Below, in pieces: positions 1-8,105 of a DNA stretch of 64,000 nt. Under the pieces are notes generated by a model. That model was not told the origin of the DNA. It searched no databases and saw only the letters and a list, made by a program, of their open reading frames with translations. A program made the translations under genes and the position numbers. Within the stretch, counting starts at the first letter, position 1; every line of letters begins with the position of its first letter. The DNA lies in assembly GCF_030814435.1 (NCBI RefSeq), contig NZ_JAUSUW010000005.1, positions 248,001 through 312,000 of the forward strand. Direction: 5' to 3'. Source of the stretch: Peteryoungia aggregata LMG 23059 (GTDB lineage: Bacteria; Pseudomonadota; Alphaproteobacteria; Rhizobiales; Rhizobiaceae).

Positions 1-1788
1 GTCATCCGCGCTTTCCTCGGCGTCGAACACTCCGCCAGCGGCCAGCGCTGGATGTCCCGCACCGATCAGGCAGGGCAGAATCGCGCGCTTGCCATCAGCC
101 AGTTGCATGGAATACCGGAACTGGTAGCCCGCGTTCTGGCAGGCCGGGGCGTTGGCGTCGACGAGGCTCCGGCCTTTCTTGATCCGACGATCCGCAGCCT
201 GATGCCTGATCCCTCTAAGCTGACCGATTGCGACGCGGCGGCAGCGCGCATCGTCGACGCGATCAACCGCAAGCAACGCGTTGCAATCTTCGGCGACTAC
301 GACGTGGACGGGGCAGCTTCCTCGGCGCTCATGGCGCGCTTTCTCCACCATTTCGGCGTTGAGGCCGAGATCTACATTCCCGACCGTATTTTCGAAGGCT
401 ATGGCCCAAATGTGGCTGCCATCGACCAGTTGATCGAGCGCGGCGCAAACCTGCTGGTCACCGTCGACTGCGGCTCGACCAGCATTGAGGCGCTGGGCGC
501 TGCCGAACGGCGTGGCGTCGACGTCGTCGTCATCGACCACCATCAGATGGGCCACGAAATGCCGGTCTGTCATGCGCTGGTCAATCCGAATCGCGAGGAC
601 GACCTGTCGGGGCAGGGGCATCTCTGCGCCGCCGGCGTGGTCTTCATGGTGCTGGTGGCCACCCTGCGCGTCCTGCGGGAGGCGGGCCATCCGCATGCGC
701 GGTCCCTCGATCTGCTCGCCTGGCTCGACCTCGTGGCGCTGGCAACTGTTTGCGATGTCGTGCCGCTGAAGGGCCTGAACCGCGCCTATGTCACCAAGGG
801 TCTGATTGCGGCGCGCCACCAGAACAACGCCGGCCTTGCAGCCCTGTTGCGGGTTGCCGGCATCGGTGGTCCCGTCACGCCTTACCATTTCGGTTTTCTC
901 GTCGGCCCGAGAATCAATGCCGGCGGACGCATTGGCGATGCAGCACTCGGTAGCCGGCTGCTGACGCTGGATGACGTGGCAGAGGCCGATCAGATCGCGG
1001 CAAAGCTCGACGAGTTGAACCGCGAACGACAGGCAATGGAAGCGATCATGCTGGCCGAGGCCGAAGCCGAGGCCATGGCCGAATATGGTACCGGCGAGCG
1101 CGCAGCCGTGATCGTCACCGCCAAGGAAAACTGGCATCCGGGTATCGTCGGCCTTCTTGCCGCGCGGCTGAAGGAAAAGTTCAAGCGGCCCGCCTTCGCC
1201 ATTGCCTTCGATCCGCTCGGCAAGGGCACGGGCTCCGGCTCCGGTCGTTCGATCAACGGTTTTGACATGGGCCGTATGGTGCGCGCTGCCGTGGACGAGG
1301 GGTTGCTGGTCAAGGGCGGAGGTCATGCCATGGCGGCAGGCTTGACGCTGGACCGGACGAATCTCGGCCGTCTGCGCAGCTTCTTCGACGAACAGGCAAC
1401 GACCCAAGTCTCGGCGCTTGCAGCCAACCAGACACTGAAGATCGACGGAGCCATCGGCGCCTCTGGCGCGACACTCGCTCTCGTCGATCAGCTGGAGGCC
1501 GCCGGCCCCTACGGGTCGGGTCATCCGCAGCCGATCTTTGCCGTGCCGCTGCATCGCATCCGCGATGCCCGCCCGGTCGGCACGACTCATATCAAGATCA
1601 CGCTCGAAGGCATGGATGGCAGTCGCCTGGAGGGCATCGCCTTCCGTGCCGCCGAAACCGATCTCGGCCATTTCCTGATGAACAATCGTGGTAACCAGGT
1701 CCACGTTGCAGGCACACTGAGTGCCGACCATTGGCAGGGCAACAGGCGCGTGCAGTTCCGTGTCCTGGATGCCGCCAGGGCACCATGA
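1..1788 (+). CDS. recJ: Single-stranded-DNA-specific exonuclease RecJ (5' end outside window)
   Basis: RecJ degrades single-stranded DNA 5' to 3' in recombination and repair. The frame is open from base 1: it reads in frame through residues resembling the usual rhizobial RecJ N-terminus (FLGVE...) before the first internal ATG at base 52, so the true start lies upstream of the window. DHH-family motifs are visible: GDYDVDGAAS, DCGS and VIDHH in the first 180 residues of the ATG-52 reading, and the DHHA1 motif GGGHAMAAG near residue 425. The visible part is about 595 residues, close to full length. It ends before the convergent tRNA-Glu cluster. Very confident of family. Confidence 0.97.
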   Translation, partial: VIRAFLGVEHSASGQRWMSRTDQAGQNRALAISQLHGIPELVARVLAGRGVGVDEAPAFLDPTIRSLMPDPSKLTDCDAAAARIVDAINRKQRVAIFGDYDVDGAASSALMARFLHHFGVEAEIYIPDRIFEGYGPNVAAIDQLIERGANLLVTVDCGSTSIEALGAAERRGVDVVVIDHHQMGHEMPVCHALVNPNREDDLSGQGHLCAAGVVFMVLVATLRVLREAGHPHARSLDLLAWLDLVALATVCDVVPLKGLNRAYVTKGLIAARHQNNAGLAALLRVAGIGGPVTPYHFGFLVGPRINAGGRIGDAALGSRLLTLDDVAEADQIAAKLDELNRERQAMEAIMLAEAEAEAMAEYGTGERAAVIVTAKENWHPGIVGLLAARLKEKFKRPAFAIAFDPLGKGTGSGSGRSINGFDMGRMVRAAVDEGLLVKGGGHAMAAGLTLDRTNLGRLRSFFDEQATTQVSALAANQTLKIDGAIGASGATLALVDQLEAAGPYGSGHPQPIFAVPLHRIRDARPVGTTHIKITLEGMDGSRLEGIAFRAAETDLGHFLMNNRGNQVHVAGTLSADHWQGNRRVQFRVLDAARAP

Positions 1789-1826
1789 TCGACGGTCGCA
1801 TCCGAACTGAAATGGGGAGATCGAAG

Positions 1827-1901
1827 TGGCACGCCCTAGGGGAGTCGAACCCCTCTTCCCAGAATGAAAATCTGGTGTCCTAACCGATAGACGAAGGGCG
1901 C
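1827..1901 (-). tRNA. tRNA-Glu (anticodon UUC), copy 1
   Basis: A 75-base cloverleaf on the reverse strand with encoded 3' CCA. The anticodon loop reads TTTTCAT (anticodon TTC) and the T-loop GGTTCGACTCC. It is identical to the copies at 2072 and 2317. It is the last of three tandem copies in transcription order. Confidence 0.96.
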
Positions 1902-1920
1902 GTGCGCTTCGGTGGCGCCC

Positions 1921-1949
1921 TTATGGCCGGAACTTCGGGTGAGCGCAAG
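1921..1949 (-). promoter_or_regulatory. Sigma-70-type promoter of tRNA-Glu copy 1
   Basis: On the reverse strand, -35 CTTGCG (1944-1949) and -10 CCATAA (1921-1926) are separated by exactly 17 bases, 19 bases before the tRNA. The same arrangement precedes the other two copies. Confidence 0.6.
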
Positions 1950-2071
1950 AGGCTTGATCACTGGCAGGATGTTTTTTTCCACAGGCTTGCAGGTGTGCCG
2001 TATCGCAAGCGCAAACAAGCACTTGGCTCAAAACCATCCACAGGTTCTGCAATGTCAGGAGAAGATCGAAG

Positions 2072-2146
2072 TGGCACGCCCTAGGGGAGTCGAACCCCTC
2101 TTCCCAGAATGAAAATCTGGTGTCCTAACCGATAGACGAAGGGCGC
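2072..2146 (-). tRNA. tRNA-Glu (anticodon UUC), copy 2
   Basis: Identical in sequence to the copies on either side and exactly 245 bases from each. The 58 bases upstream of this gene match those upstream of copy 1, so the promoter was duplicated with the gene. Confidence 0.96.
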
Positions 2147-2165
2147 GTGCGCTTCGGTGGCGCCC

Positions 2166-2194
2166 TTATGGCCGGAACTTCGGGTGAGCGCAAG
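2166..2194 (-). promoter_or_regulatory. Sigma-70-type promoter of tRNA-Glu copy 2
   Basis: Reverse strand: -35 CTTGCG (2189-2194), 17-base spacer, -10 CCATAA (2166-2171). Identical to the copy 1 promoter. Confidence 0.6.
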
Positions 2195-2316
2195 AGGCTT
2201 GATTGCGGGCGAGGCGATTTTTTCCACAGGCTGCTGGTGCGCCAGTATCGCAAGCGCAAACAAGCACTTGGCAGGATGCGGTCCACAGGTCCTAAAATAT
2301 TGTTGGGAAAACGAAG

Positions 2317-2391
2317 TGGCACGCCCTAGGGGAGTCGAACCCCTCTTCCCAGAATGAAAATCTGGTGTCCTAACCGATAGACGAAGGGCGC
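2317..2391 (-). tRNA. tRNA-Glu (anticodon UUC), copy 3
   Basis: First of the three tandem copies in transcription order and identical to the other two. Its upstream DNA differs from theirs, so it marks the outer edge of the tandem duplication. Confidence 0.96.
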
Positions 2392-2409
2392 GTCTGCTTC
2401 GTGGCGCCC

Positions 2410-2438
2410 TTATAGTCAGGCTCATCCGAGACCGCAAG
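2410..2438 (-). promoter_or_regulatory. Sigma-70-type promoter of tRNA-Glu copy 3
   Basis: Reverse strand: -35 CTTGCG (2433-2438), 17-base spacer, -10 CTATAA (2410-2415). The -10 is closer to consensus than CCATAA of copies 1 and 2, so this copy may be the strongest. Confidence 0.6.
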
Positions 2439-2549
2439 CGTCAATTTGCCTTTCATGCAAAAAATATGACAGTCTCCCGAAACGGTGCGCGCGGTGGGCA
2501 CAAACCCTGTGATTGGAAGGACTTGGCCCGTGCCGCGTCCGCTGGACAG

Positions 2550-3545
2550 TCACGGTGCTGCGGCGGCCTTGTCTTTTGTTTTGCCGCCCTTGAGCAGCTC
2601 CGAGAGCGAAGGGAGCCACGTCTTCTTCTTCCCTGACGGGGCCGCCTCCGCGACGGTCCGCTCCTCTGCCGGCAACGGTTCGGCGGGATCGAACTCCTCG
2701 ACGGCACCCATGGCCTGCAGCTGGTCGGGGCTGAGCTGCACCCGTTCAGGCACGCCTGGAACCGCTTCGCGAAGAGCGAGGATCTTTCGCTTTGGTCGGG
2801 GATCTGAGAGCTTCTTCAGCACAGGTGCTTCCTCCCCGGATGTCACGGCCGGTTCGGTGAGCGGTACGCTGTCTGCAGCCGGTGGAGCGACCTGTTCCTG
2901 TAGGGCTTGTTGTTGCATCAGTGCCTGCTGTTCCGCGGAAGGGCTGAAAAGGCTCTTGCGCACGGCATTGATACCGAGGGTGGGCATGTCGCCCGGTACC
3001 AGGCTGGCGCTGGCCGTCTGCGAGCCGGCAGCGGGTTGCGCCGTCGAGGGGTCGATTGCCGCCTCGGCAGGGCGCTGCTGGCCTGAGCGTCCGGCGGAGA
3101 ACAGGCTGTTGCTGCCGGCATTGACCGCAGTCGGCTGCATGGTGATCTCGCCGAGGTCTGCCTGCGTCTGGGTGGGCGTCTGCGCCGGACCGGCGTGTTG
3201 CGCCTGTGCAGCCTGCTGCAGTGCCAGAACTTCCGGTGGCGGTTCGGCGATGTCGGTATAAGCGGCTGCAAGTGGCACAGGTTTGCGCTTCAGGCGCGCG
3301 GGATCCGTGTCGTTTTGAGCCACGGCAGGTTCGGCTGCTGCAGCAGGTTGTCCCGAAACGGCAACCACATACGGATCTCGGAAGCTCTTGCCGCCGGGTG
3401 CCCTGGCCGAAATCTCTTCCGAAGGTGCAGAATCGCCGAGCGACAGAACCTCGTCCGCGCTTGTCTGACACGAGGCAAGCAGTGCGGCGCTGATGGCCGC
3501 GAGCAGTCCGAGTGCTGGCCTGCGCGAATGGGATCTAGGTGTCAT
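2550..3545 (-). CDS. Hypothetical lipoprotein, Ala/Pro/Gln-rich
   Basis: The start at 3545 is chosen because GGAGG lies 5 bases upstream. The product is 331 residues with an N-terminal hydrophobic segment ending in a lipobox (LLASC), so it should be lipidated and face the periplasm. The rest is low-complexity (Ala, Pro, Gln, Glu), probably disordered, with a Lys-rich C-terminus. No catalytic motif is visible. It stands between gloA and the tRNA-Glu cluster, both on the same strand. The function is unknown; it looks like a conserved rhizobial surface or secretion-linked lipoprotein, but that is inference. Confidence 0.75.
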   Translation of the reverse strand: MTPRSHSRRPALGLLAAISAALLASCQTSADEVLSLGDSAPSEEISARAPGGKSFRDPYVVAVSGQPAAAAEPAVAQNDTDPARLKRKPVPLAAAYTDIAEPPPEVLALQQAAQAQHAGPAQTPTQTQADLGEITMQPTAVNAGSNSLFSAGRSGQQRPAEAAIDPSTAQPAAGSQTASASLVPGDMPTLGINAVRKSLFSPSAEQQALMQQQALQEQVAPPAADSVPLTEPAVTSGEEAPVLKKLSDPRPKRKILALREAVPGVPERVQLSPDQLQAMGAVEEFDPAEPLPAEERTVAEAAPSGKKKTWLPSLSELLKGGKTKDKAAAAP

Positions 3546-3577
3546 GTCTGCCTCCGTCGCCGCCTTCACGCGGAAGG

Positions 3578-3602
3578 CAAAAGGGCCGCCGGGAGCGGCC
3601 CT
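3578..3602 (-). terminator. Rho-independent terminator after gloA
   Basis: An 8-bp perfect stem (AGGGCCGC/GCGGCCCT) with a 5-base loop, followed on the reverse strand by TTTT. It lies about 50 bases past the gloA stop and just before the lipoprotein gene. Confidence 0.7.
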
Positions 3603-3650
3603 CGTTTATCGAGGAGACTAGAGGCGCAAACTTGCGCGAAGCGGTGGTGT

Positions 3651-4091
3651 TTACCAGGCGCCCGTATTCGGCATGGACGACCAGGGCTCCGCCGGAGCGA
3701 GGCTTTCGCCCTTCTGCAGGATCTCGATCGAAATGCCGTCCGGCGAGCGCACGAAGGCCATGTGACCGTCGCGCGGCGGGCGGTTGATGGTGACGCCGTT
3801 ATCCATCAGTTTCTGGCAGATCGCATAGATATCATCGACCTCATAGGCGAGGTGCCCGAAGTTGCGGCCGCCGGTATAGTCCTCGGTATCCCAGTTATAG
3901 GTCAGCTCCAGGCACGGTGCCATCTCGACGCGGGCTCGCTCAAGATCCTTCTCGGCAGTCAGAAAGACCAGCGTGAACCGGCCTTTCTCGTTCTCGTATC
4001 GGCGAATCTCGGTGAGACCGAACAGGTTGCAATAGAAGTGCAGGGAGGCCTCGAGGTCCTTCACGCGGACCATGGTGTGTAGATAACGCAT
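3651..4091 (-). CDS. gloA: Lactoylglutathione lyase (glyoxalase I)
   Basis: GloA isomerises the glutathione-methylglyoxal hemithioacetal to S-lactoylglutathione in the cytoplasm, detoxifying methylglyoxal. The start at 4091 has AAGGAG 8 bases upstream and gives 146 residues, the normal size. Metal-ligand positions are recognisable: His5 (RYLHTMVRV), the Glu of LELTYNWD, the His of FGHLAYEV and the Glu of ISIEILQK. It is transcribed alone and ends at a terminator. Confidence 0.93.
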   Translation of the reverse strand: MRYLHTMVRVKDLEASLHFYCNLFGLTEIRRYENEKGRFTLVFLTAEKDLERARVEMAPCLELTYNWDTEDYTGGRNFGHLAYEVDDIYAICQKLMDNGVTINRPPRDGHMAFVRSPDGISIEILQKGESLAPAEPWSSMPNTGAW

Positions 4092-4273
4092 GGGTGTTCT
4101 CCTTCGACCCCGACATATGGAACAGCCGTCAGCTTGGAGCAAGGCTGCGGCTGCAAAAGCAACTGGTGAAATGTAAAACTAGGGCTTGCGCAGATCCGTT
4201 GACCAAATGTTAATCTGAATCTCAAGAATCAGTTAACTGAGCAATGTGACGCGTTTTCGAGGGGCTTGGGGAA

Positions 4274-4852
4274 ATGGCGGACAGGATTTCATCGAAGGAG
4301 CTCGGCGAGTACGAAGAGCTGTCCGGCGAAGCCGTCGACCTGATGGAGATCACCGGCGTCGTCAAGTGGTTCGATGTGGCCAAGGGGTTTGGCTTCATTG
4401 TCCCTGACAACGGAATGCAGGATGTCCTGCTGCACGTGACCTGCCTGCGTCGCGACGGCTACCAGACGATTCTCGAAGGTACCCGCATTGTTGCGCTCAT
4501 CCAGAAACGTGAGCGCGGCTACCAGGCCTTCCGCATCCTGTCGATGGATCAGTCGACGGCTGTGCATCCCTCGCAGATGCCGCCGGTTCGCACCCATGTT
4601 CAGGTGACGCCGACCAGCGGTCTCGAACGAGCACTCGTCAAGTGGTTCAATCGCACCAAGGGCTTTGGCTTCCTGACGCGAGGCGAGGGTACCGAGGACA
4701 TCTTCGTGCATATGGAAACGCTCCGCCGCTTCGGCCTGACGGAACTGCGTCCCGGCCAAACAGTGCTGGTGCGGTTTGGACCGGGCGACAAGGGGTTGAT
4801 GGCTGCGGAGATCCACCCGGACAATCCGGGGCCCGCCGCGCGGGCGCATTGA
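4274..4852 (+). CDS. Double cold-shock-domain protein
   Basis: A 192-residue protein with two cold-shock domains joined by a linker: one at about residues 25-92 (VVKWFDVAKGFGFIV) and one at about 119-185 (LVKWFNRTKGFGFLT, DIFVHMETL). The RNP1 motif KGFGF is intact in both. RNP2 is normal in the second domain but altered in the first (DVLLHVT), so the two may differ in RNA binding. Alphaproteobacteria commonly carry such tandem-CSD proteins, thought to act as RNA chaperones. A GGGG stretch precedes the ATG. A CTTGCG-N17-TGTTAA promoter-like pair lies about 90 bases upstream. The DUF192 gene follows 4 bases downstream. Confidence 0.9.
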   Translation: MADRISSKELGEYEELSGEAVDLMEITGVVKWFDVAKGFGFIVPDNGMQDVLLHVTCLRRDGYQTILEGTRIVALIQKRERGYQAFRILSMDQSTAVHPSQMPPVRTHVQVTPTSGLERALVKWFNRTKGFGFLTRGEGTEDIFVHMETLRRFGLTELRPGQTVLVRFGPGDKGLMAAEIHPDNPGPAARAH

Positions 4853-4856
4853 GCCG

Positions 4857-5333
4857 ATGGACCGTCTCTTGATTATGTCGAGAAGCGCCTTCGTGGCGCT
4901 TTTTGCGTTTTTCAGCCTGGCCGGCGCAGCGGTGGGCGATGTTGTCTTTCAGCGCGGGCAGCTCGCTTTCGAGACAGAATCGGGAGGCCGCATCACGTTT
5001 GAGGTCGAATGGGCCGTGACCGCCGAACAGCGGGCGAGGGGCCTCATGGAACGCCCGGCTCTGCCGGATAGGACCGGTATGCTCTTCGACTTCGGTGATT
5101 CCCGCATGGTCACAATGTGGATGGCCAACACACCTGAGTCGCTCGACATGATCTTCGTCGACGAAACCGGCAGGATCGTGCGAATCGCAGAGCGCACCAC
5201 GCCCTATTCGGAGGCAATCGTCTCCTCGGGAGAACCTGTCCGCTATGCGCTGGAAATTCGGGGCGGCCATGCGGCCGAACTCGGCCTCGACCCGAGCGCC
5301 CGCCTTGTCCTGCCGCTCGACCTCCCGGAATAA
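4857..5333 (+). CDS. DUF192 family exported protein
   Basis: A 158-residue DUF192 protein with an N-terminal signal peptide (hydrophobic residues 11-27). The family fold is indicated by VTAEQRARGLM near residue 58 and MWMANTPESLDMIFVD near residue 87. The biochemical role of the family is not established. It starts 4 bases after the cold-shock gene, so the two probably share a transcript. No strong ribosome site decides between ATG 4857 and ATG 4875. Confidence 0.85.
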   Translation: MDRLLIMSRSAFVALFAFFSLAGAAVGDVVFQRGQLAFETESGGRITFEVEWAVTAEQRARGLMERPALPDRTGMLFDFGDSRMVTMWMANTPESLDMIFVDETGRIVRIAERTTPYSEAIVSSGEPVRYALEIRGGHAAELGLDPSARLVLPLDLPE

Positions 5334-5392
5334 CGGCGTTCAGGCATTTGTTTCAGTTGCAGATTCAGCAACAGGGAAACCGTTTTTTACTG

Positions 5393-5421
5393 TTGCGGCC
5401 CAAGGGTGAACCGTGTATTCC
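5393..5421 (+). promoter_or_regulatory. Promoter of tRNA-Pro
   Basis: TTGCGG (5393-5398), a 17-base spacer, then TATTCC (5416-5421), ending 16 bases before the tRNA. The -35 matches the type seen at the tRNA-Glu genes. Confidence 0.45.
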
Positions 5422-5437
5422 GGCATCACTGCTGGAA

Positions 5438-5514
<77 letters not shown>

Positions 5515-5572
5515 AGCAATGAGCCTGAAAACCAAGAAGTGTATGGTTTTCATGGCCTTGCGGTCAGCCTTC

Positions 5573-5591
5573 TGTTACAATCGCTGTAACA
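5573..5591. promoter_or_regulatory. Inverted repeat upstream of the integrase gene
   Basis: TGTTACA-N5-TGTAACA, a perfect dyad with 7-bp arms, ends 13 bases before the integrase ATG. It could be an operator or an integrase arm site. A half-site GTTACAA recurs at 23830-23836, close to attR. Confidence 0.5.
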
Positions 5592-5604
5592 AACAGGTTC
5601 CAGA

Positions 5605-7170
5605 ATGGCCGGCAAAGACAAGTATCTTCTAAATCGCGATGGGCGCTATTTCGCCAGAGTCGTTATCCCAAAAGAACTTCGCCCTTTCCTAAACGATAAA
5701 ACCGAACTGAGGACGCCGCTCGGTCCCGACCGGCGAACGGCGCAGGCGCGTTTGCACACTGCCGTTGCGGAGTTGCAAGCCAAAATCGGCATCGCGGAAC
5801 GTCAGGCACAAGCGGCAAGGGGTGAGGCCGCAACGTCGGGGCGGTATCCACTTCCCGCTGATCAAATCGCCCTTCGGCATTATCTTGCTCGACTCGCCTT
5901 CGATGACAGCGCCCGGAATGATCACCGCTATGCAAACGTTGGGATCGATGACCGCTTAGTCTCGATGCTGCGCGAAGGTTTAGCAGGTAAGCTCACTGAC
6001 GACGTTTTGGAAACACTGATCGGTGAGCAGATCGAACGCTTCCGGCTCTTGGGGAATACCACGGCAATCAAGGGCACAGACGAATGGCGGGTGCTAGCCC
6101 GTGCCCTGTGCATGGCCGAACTCGAAGCGCTTGCTCGCGCTGCTGAGAGGGACGAAGGGGATTTCTCTGGCAAACCGGAAAGCCCCCTGCTTGTTAAAGC
6201 GCTGGAACAGGAAGAGGCAAAGGCCGAAGCCGAACCTGAACCCGAATTTGCAGCCCTGACATTCGAAGCGGTCATTGCCGAGAAGGTGCGCCTGACTGAA
6301 ATGGGGTTAGGGGGCAACAAGAAGTCTGACGCGACATTGGAGAAGTATCGCCAAGTGGTGCTTGATTTCGAGCACTTCCGCCGCAGCAAGCGCGTTGCGA
6401 CCGTGACCCTTGAGGAAGGCGAAGCGTGGCGGGATTCCATGCTCAATCAGGGCAAACTGTCCCGCAAGTCGATCCGGGACAAGCTAGCGGCAATCCGTGC
6501 CATTCTGTCGTGGGCGCAAGACCAGTGCAAAGGTAAGCTCTATCCCGACGCCAAGAAGGGCACGCCCTTCGACTACCTCGAATTGCCCGTTGCCGACGTG
6601 ATCGACAGCGCCGACCGCACCTACAGCCTCGACGAGGCGCGGAAGGTGCTTGAGGCCGCTCGACTAGAGACAAAGCCAAACTTCCGTTGGTTGCCCTGGC
6701 TGTTGGCGCATTCGGGTATGCGGATCGGAGAGGCGCTGCAATTGGAGAAAGCCGACGTCTTCGAAGTGCAGGGCGATTGGTTCATGCATATCCGAGTAGG
6801 AGAAGGCCGCAGGACGAAGACCAACAAGGCCCGCAAGGTGCCGGTGCATCCTGCTTTGATCGAAGAAGGCTTTATCGAGTTCGTGAAGGCGCGACCAGCC
6901 GGCAAGCTCTTCGAAGGGACGCATCAAGATCAGCGCTTGCGTGAGTGGGTGCGCGAGGTCCCGCTAAAAGGGCAGGAACATACTCCTCCACCCAACCATG
7001 GTTTCCGGCATCTCTTCGAAGACGCCCTATTCGGCGGCGTGAACGAGAAGGCTGCGCTTTATATCATGGGGCGTTCGTCGGGTTCATCTGCGGACGACTA
7101 CGGCGGCAGTGATCTGAGGCTTATGGAGCTTGCAATTCAGATGAAGAAAGTAAGGCCAATCCTCGGTTAA
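5605..7170 (+). CDS. int: Tyrosine recombinase (phage integrase)
   Basis: A 521-residue site-specific recombinase that would catalyse integration at and excision from tRNA-Pro. The N-terminus (residues 1-60, YLLNRDGRYFARVVIPKELR) resembles the DUF6538-type arm-binding domain, and a SAM-like core-binding region lies around 225-320. The catalytic residues are visible: Arg373 in HSGMRIGE, His465 and Arg468 in NHGFRHLF, and Tyr499 in SADDYGGS. It lies 91 bases from attL and points into the element. It is intact, so the element may still be mobile. Confidence 0.95.
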   Translation: MAGKDKYLLNRDGRYFARVVIPKELRPFLNDKTELRTPLGPDRRTAQARLHTAVAELQAKIGIAERQAQAARGEAATSGRYPLPADQIALRHYLARLAFDDSARNDHRYANVGIDDRLVSMLREGLAGKLTDDVLETLIGEQIERFRLLGNTTAIKGTDEWRVLARALCMAELEALARAAERDEGDFSGKPESPLLVKALEQEEAKAEAEPEPEFAALTFEAVIAEKVRLTEMGLGGNKKSDATLEKYRQVVLDFEHFRRSKRVATVTLEEGEAWRDSMLNQGKLSRKSIRDKLAAIRAILSWAQDQCKGKLYPDAKKGTPFDYLELPVADVIDSADRTYSLDEARKVLEAARLETKPNFRWLPWLLAHSGMRIGEALQLEKADVFEVQGDWFMHIRVGEGRRTKTNKARKVPVHPALIEEGFIEFVKARPAGKLFEGTHQDQRLREWVREVPLKGQEHTPPPNHGFRHLFEDALFGGVNEKAALYIMGRSSGSSADDYGGSDLRLMELAIQMKKVRPILG

Positions 7171-7182
7171 CGGAGCAACGCG

Positions 7183-7971
7183 TCATCGCCGCTTTTGCCT
7201 TAGCCAAGGGTCGCCGAATTTCTCAAATAGTTCATTTGATCCATCCCGTGAAATTCTGTCATGAAATGATTCTTCACTTGGTATAACCAATAAATGTAAC
7301 TTTTTGTCAGCGCCTACTTTCCAATTTCCGTAGTTTCCCTTCGTTGATTTTGAGCAGGATACATAGCAGACGACTCCATCCAAAAAGAATCTGTAGAAGT
7401 TGTCTTCAAGAATAGTTACCCTGTAGGGGTATATTTTAGGTAGCTCTGACTTGCTGTCGAAGACCGAGAAGACGGCAGGAAAGAACTCAGGACTTTTGGG
7501 GTCGCCTGTTTCTACAGCACTCCGCAATTCTTCCTGTTCCGCCTCGTTTAATTGGACGTCAGAGAATTCGCTCATGCTCGATGCAGCGGCCCGCCAAAGC
7601 AGAGACAAGGTGAAAAGTTTTATGAGGTGTATCTTATCGACAGATAAGCTGGCGAAGCTGTATACCGGATACGTTAGAGCGTTTATCTCCAATTCTCTCT
7701 TGTTACGGCGTGAAGTATACGTAAGTGAGTGTTGTCGAAGCGTTCGCGCAATTTCGTTGTCGTAGGCCTCTGTAATCTTCTCGCCTCGCGCGGTTAAGAG
7801 GTTGTCGTCTCGGAATGCATCGAAGTCTCTTCGTAAAAAGCCGCGCGCGTCTTCACTGATGAAGCTCTGTTGCGTAACTCGCCGGGCAAACACTTTCGGG
7901 ATCACATGAGATTTTGAATAGGGACCGCTGTCGCCTGTTAGCGCGCAACGTCCCGAATTTCTGATTTTCAT
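7183..7971 (-). CDS. HNH-like protein of unknown function (accessory gene)
   Basis: The start at 7971 is fixed by a near-perfect ribosome site (GGAGGAGG) 8 bases upstream, giving 262 residues. Residues 8-27 (CALTGDSGPYSKSHVIPKVF) match the N-terminal pattern of HNH-like proteins of the C-x-C...SHxIPK type, but only one of the usual two cysteines is present. The remainder has no motif I recognise. The gene converges with int (12 bases between stops). Its DNA is clearly less GC-rich than the phage genes, which suggests separate acquisition. Such genes at the integrase end of prophages are often cargo such as defence genes; that is inference. Confidence 0.7.
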   Translation of the reverse strand: MKIRNSGRCALTGDSGPYSKSHVIPKVFARRVTQQSFISEDARGFLRRDFDAFRDDNLLTARGEKITEAYDNEIARTLRQHSLTYTSRRNKRELEINALTYPVYSFASLSVDKIHLIKLFTLSLLWRAAASSMSEFSDVQLNEAEQEELRSAVETGDPKSPEFFPAVFSVFDSKSELPKIYPYRVTILEDNFYRFFLDGVVCYVSCSKSTKGNYGNWKVGADKKLHLLVIPSEESFHDRISRDGSNELFEKFGDPWLRQKRR

Positions 7972-8105
7972 CTGATCGCCTCCTCCAAGAAGGCAAATAA
8001 TAGGCAAATTCCCCACCGGGCGCAACGTTATACAATTACATTTCGCTTGCGAAACGAAGGCGAAATATGCGAAAGTCCTTATAGATTAAATAATGGACGA
8101 ACCGC

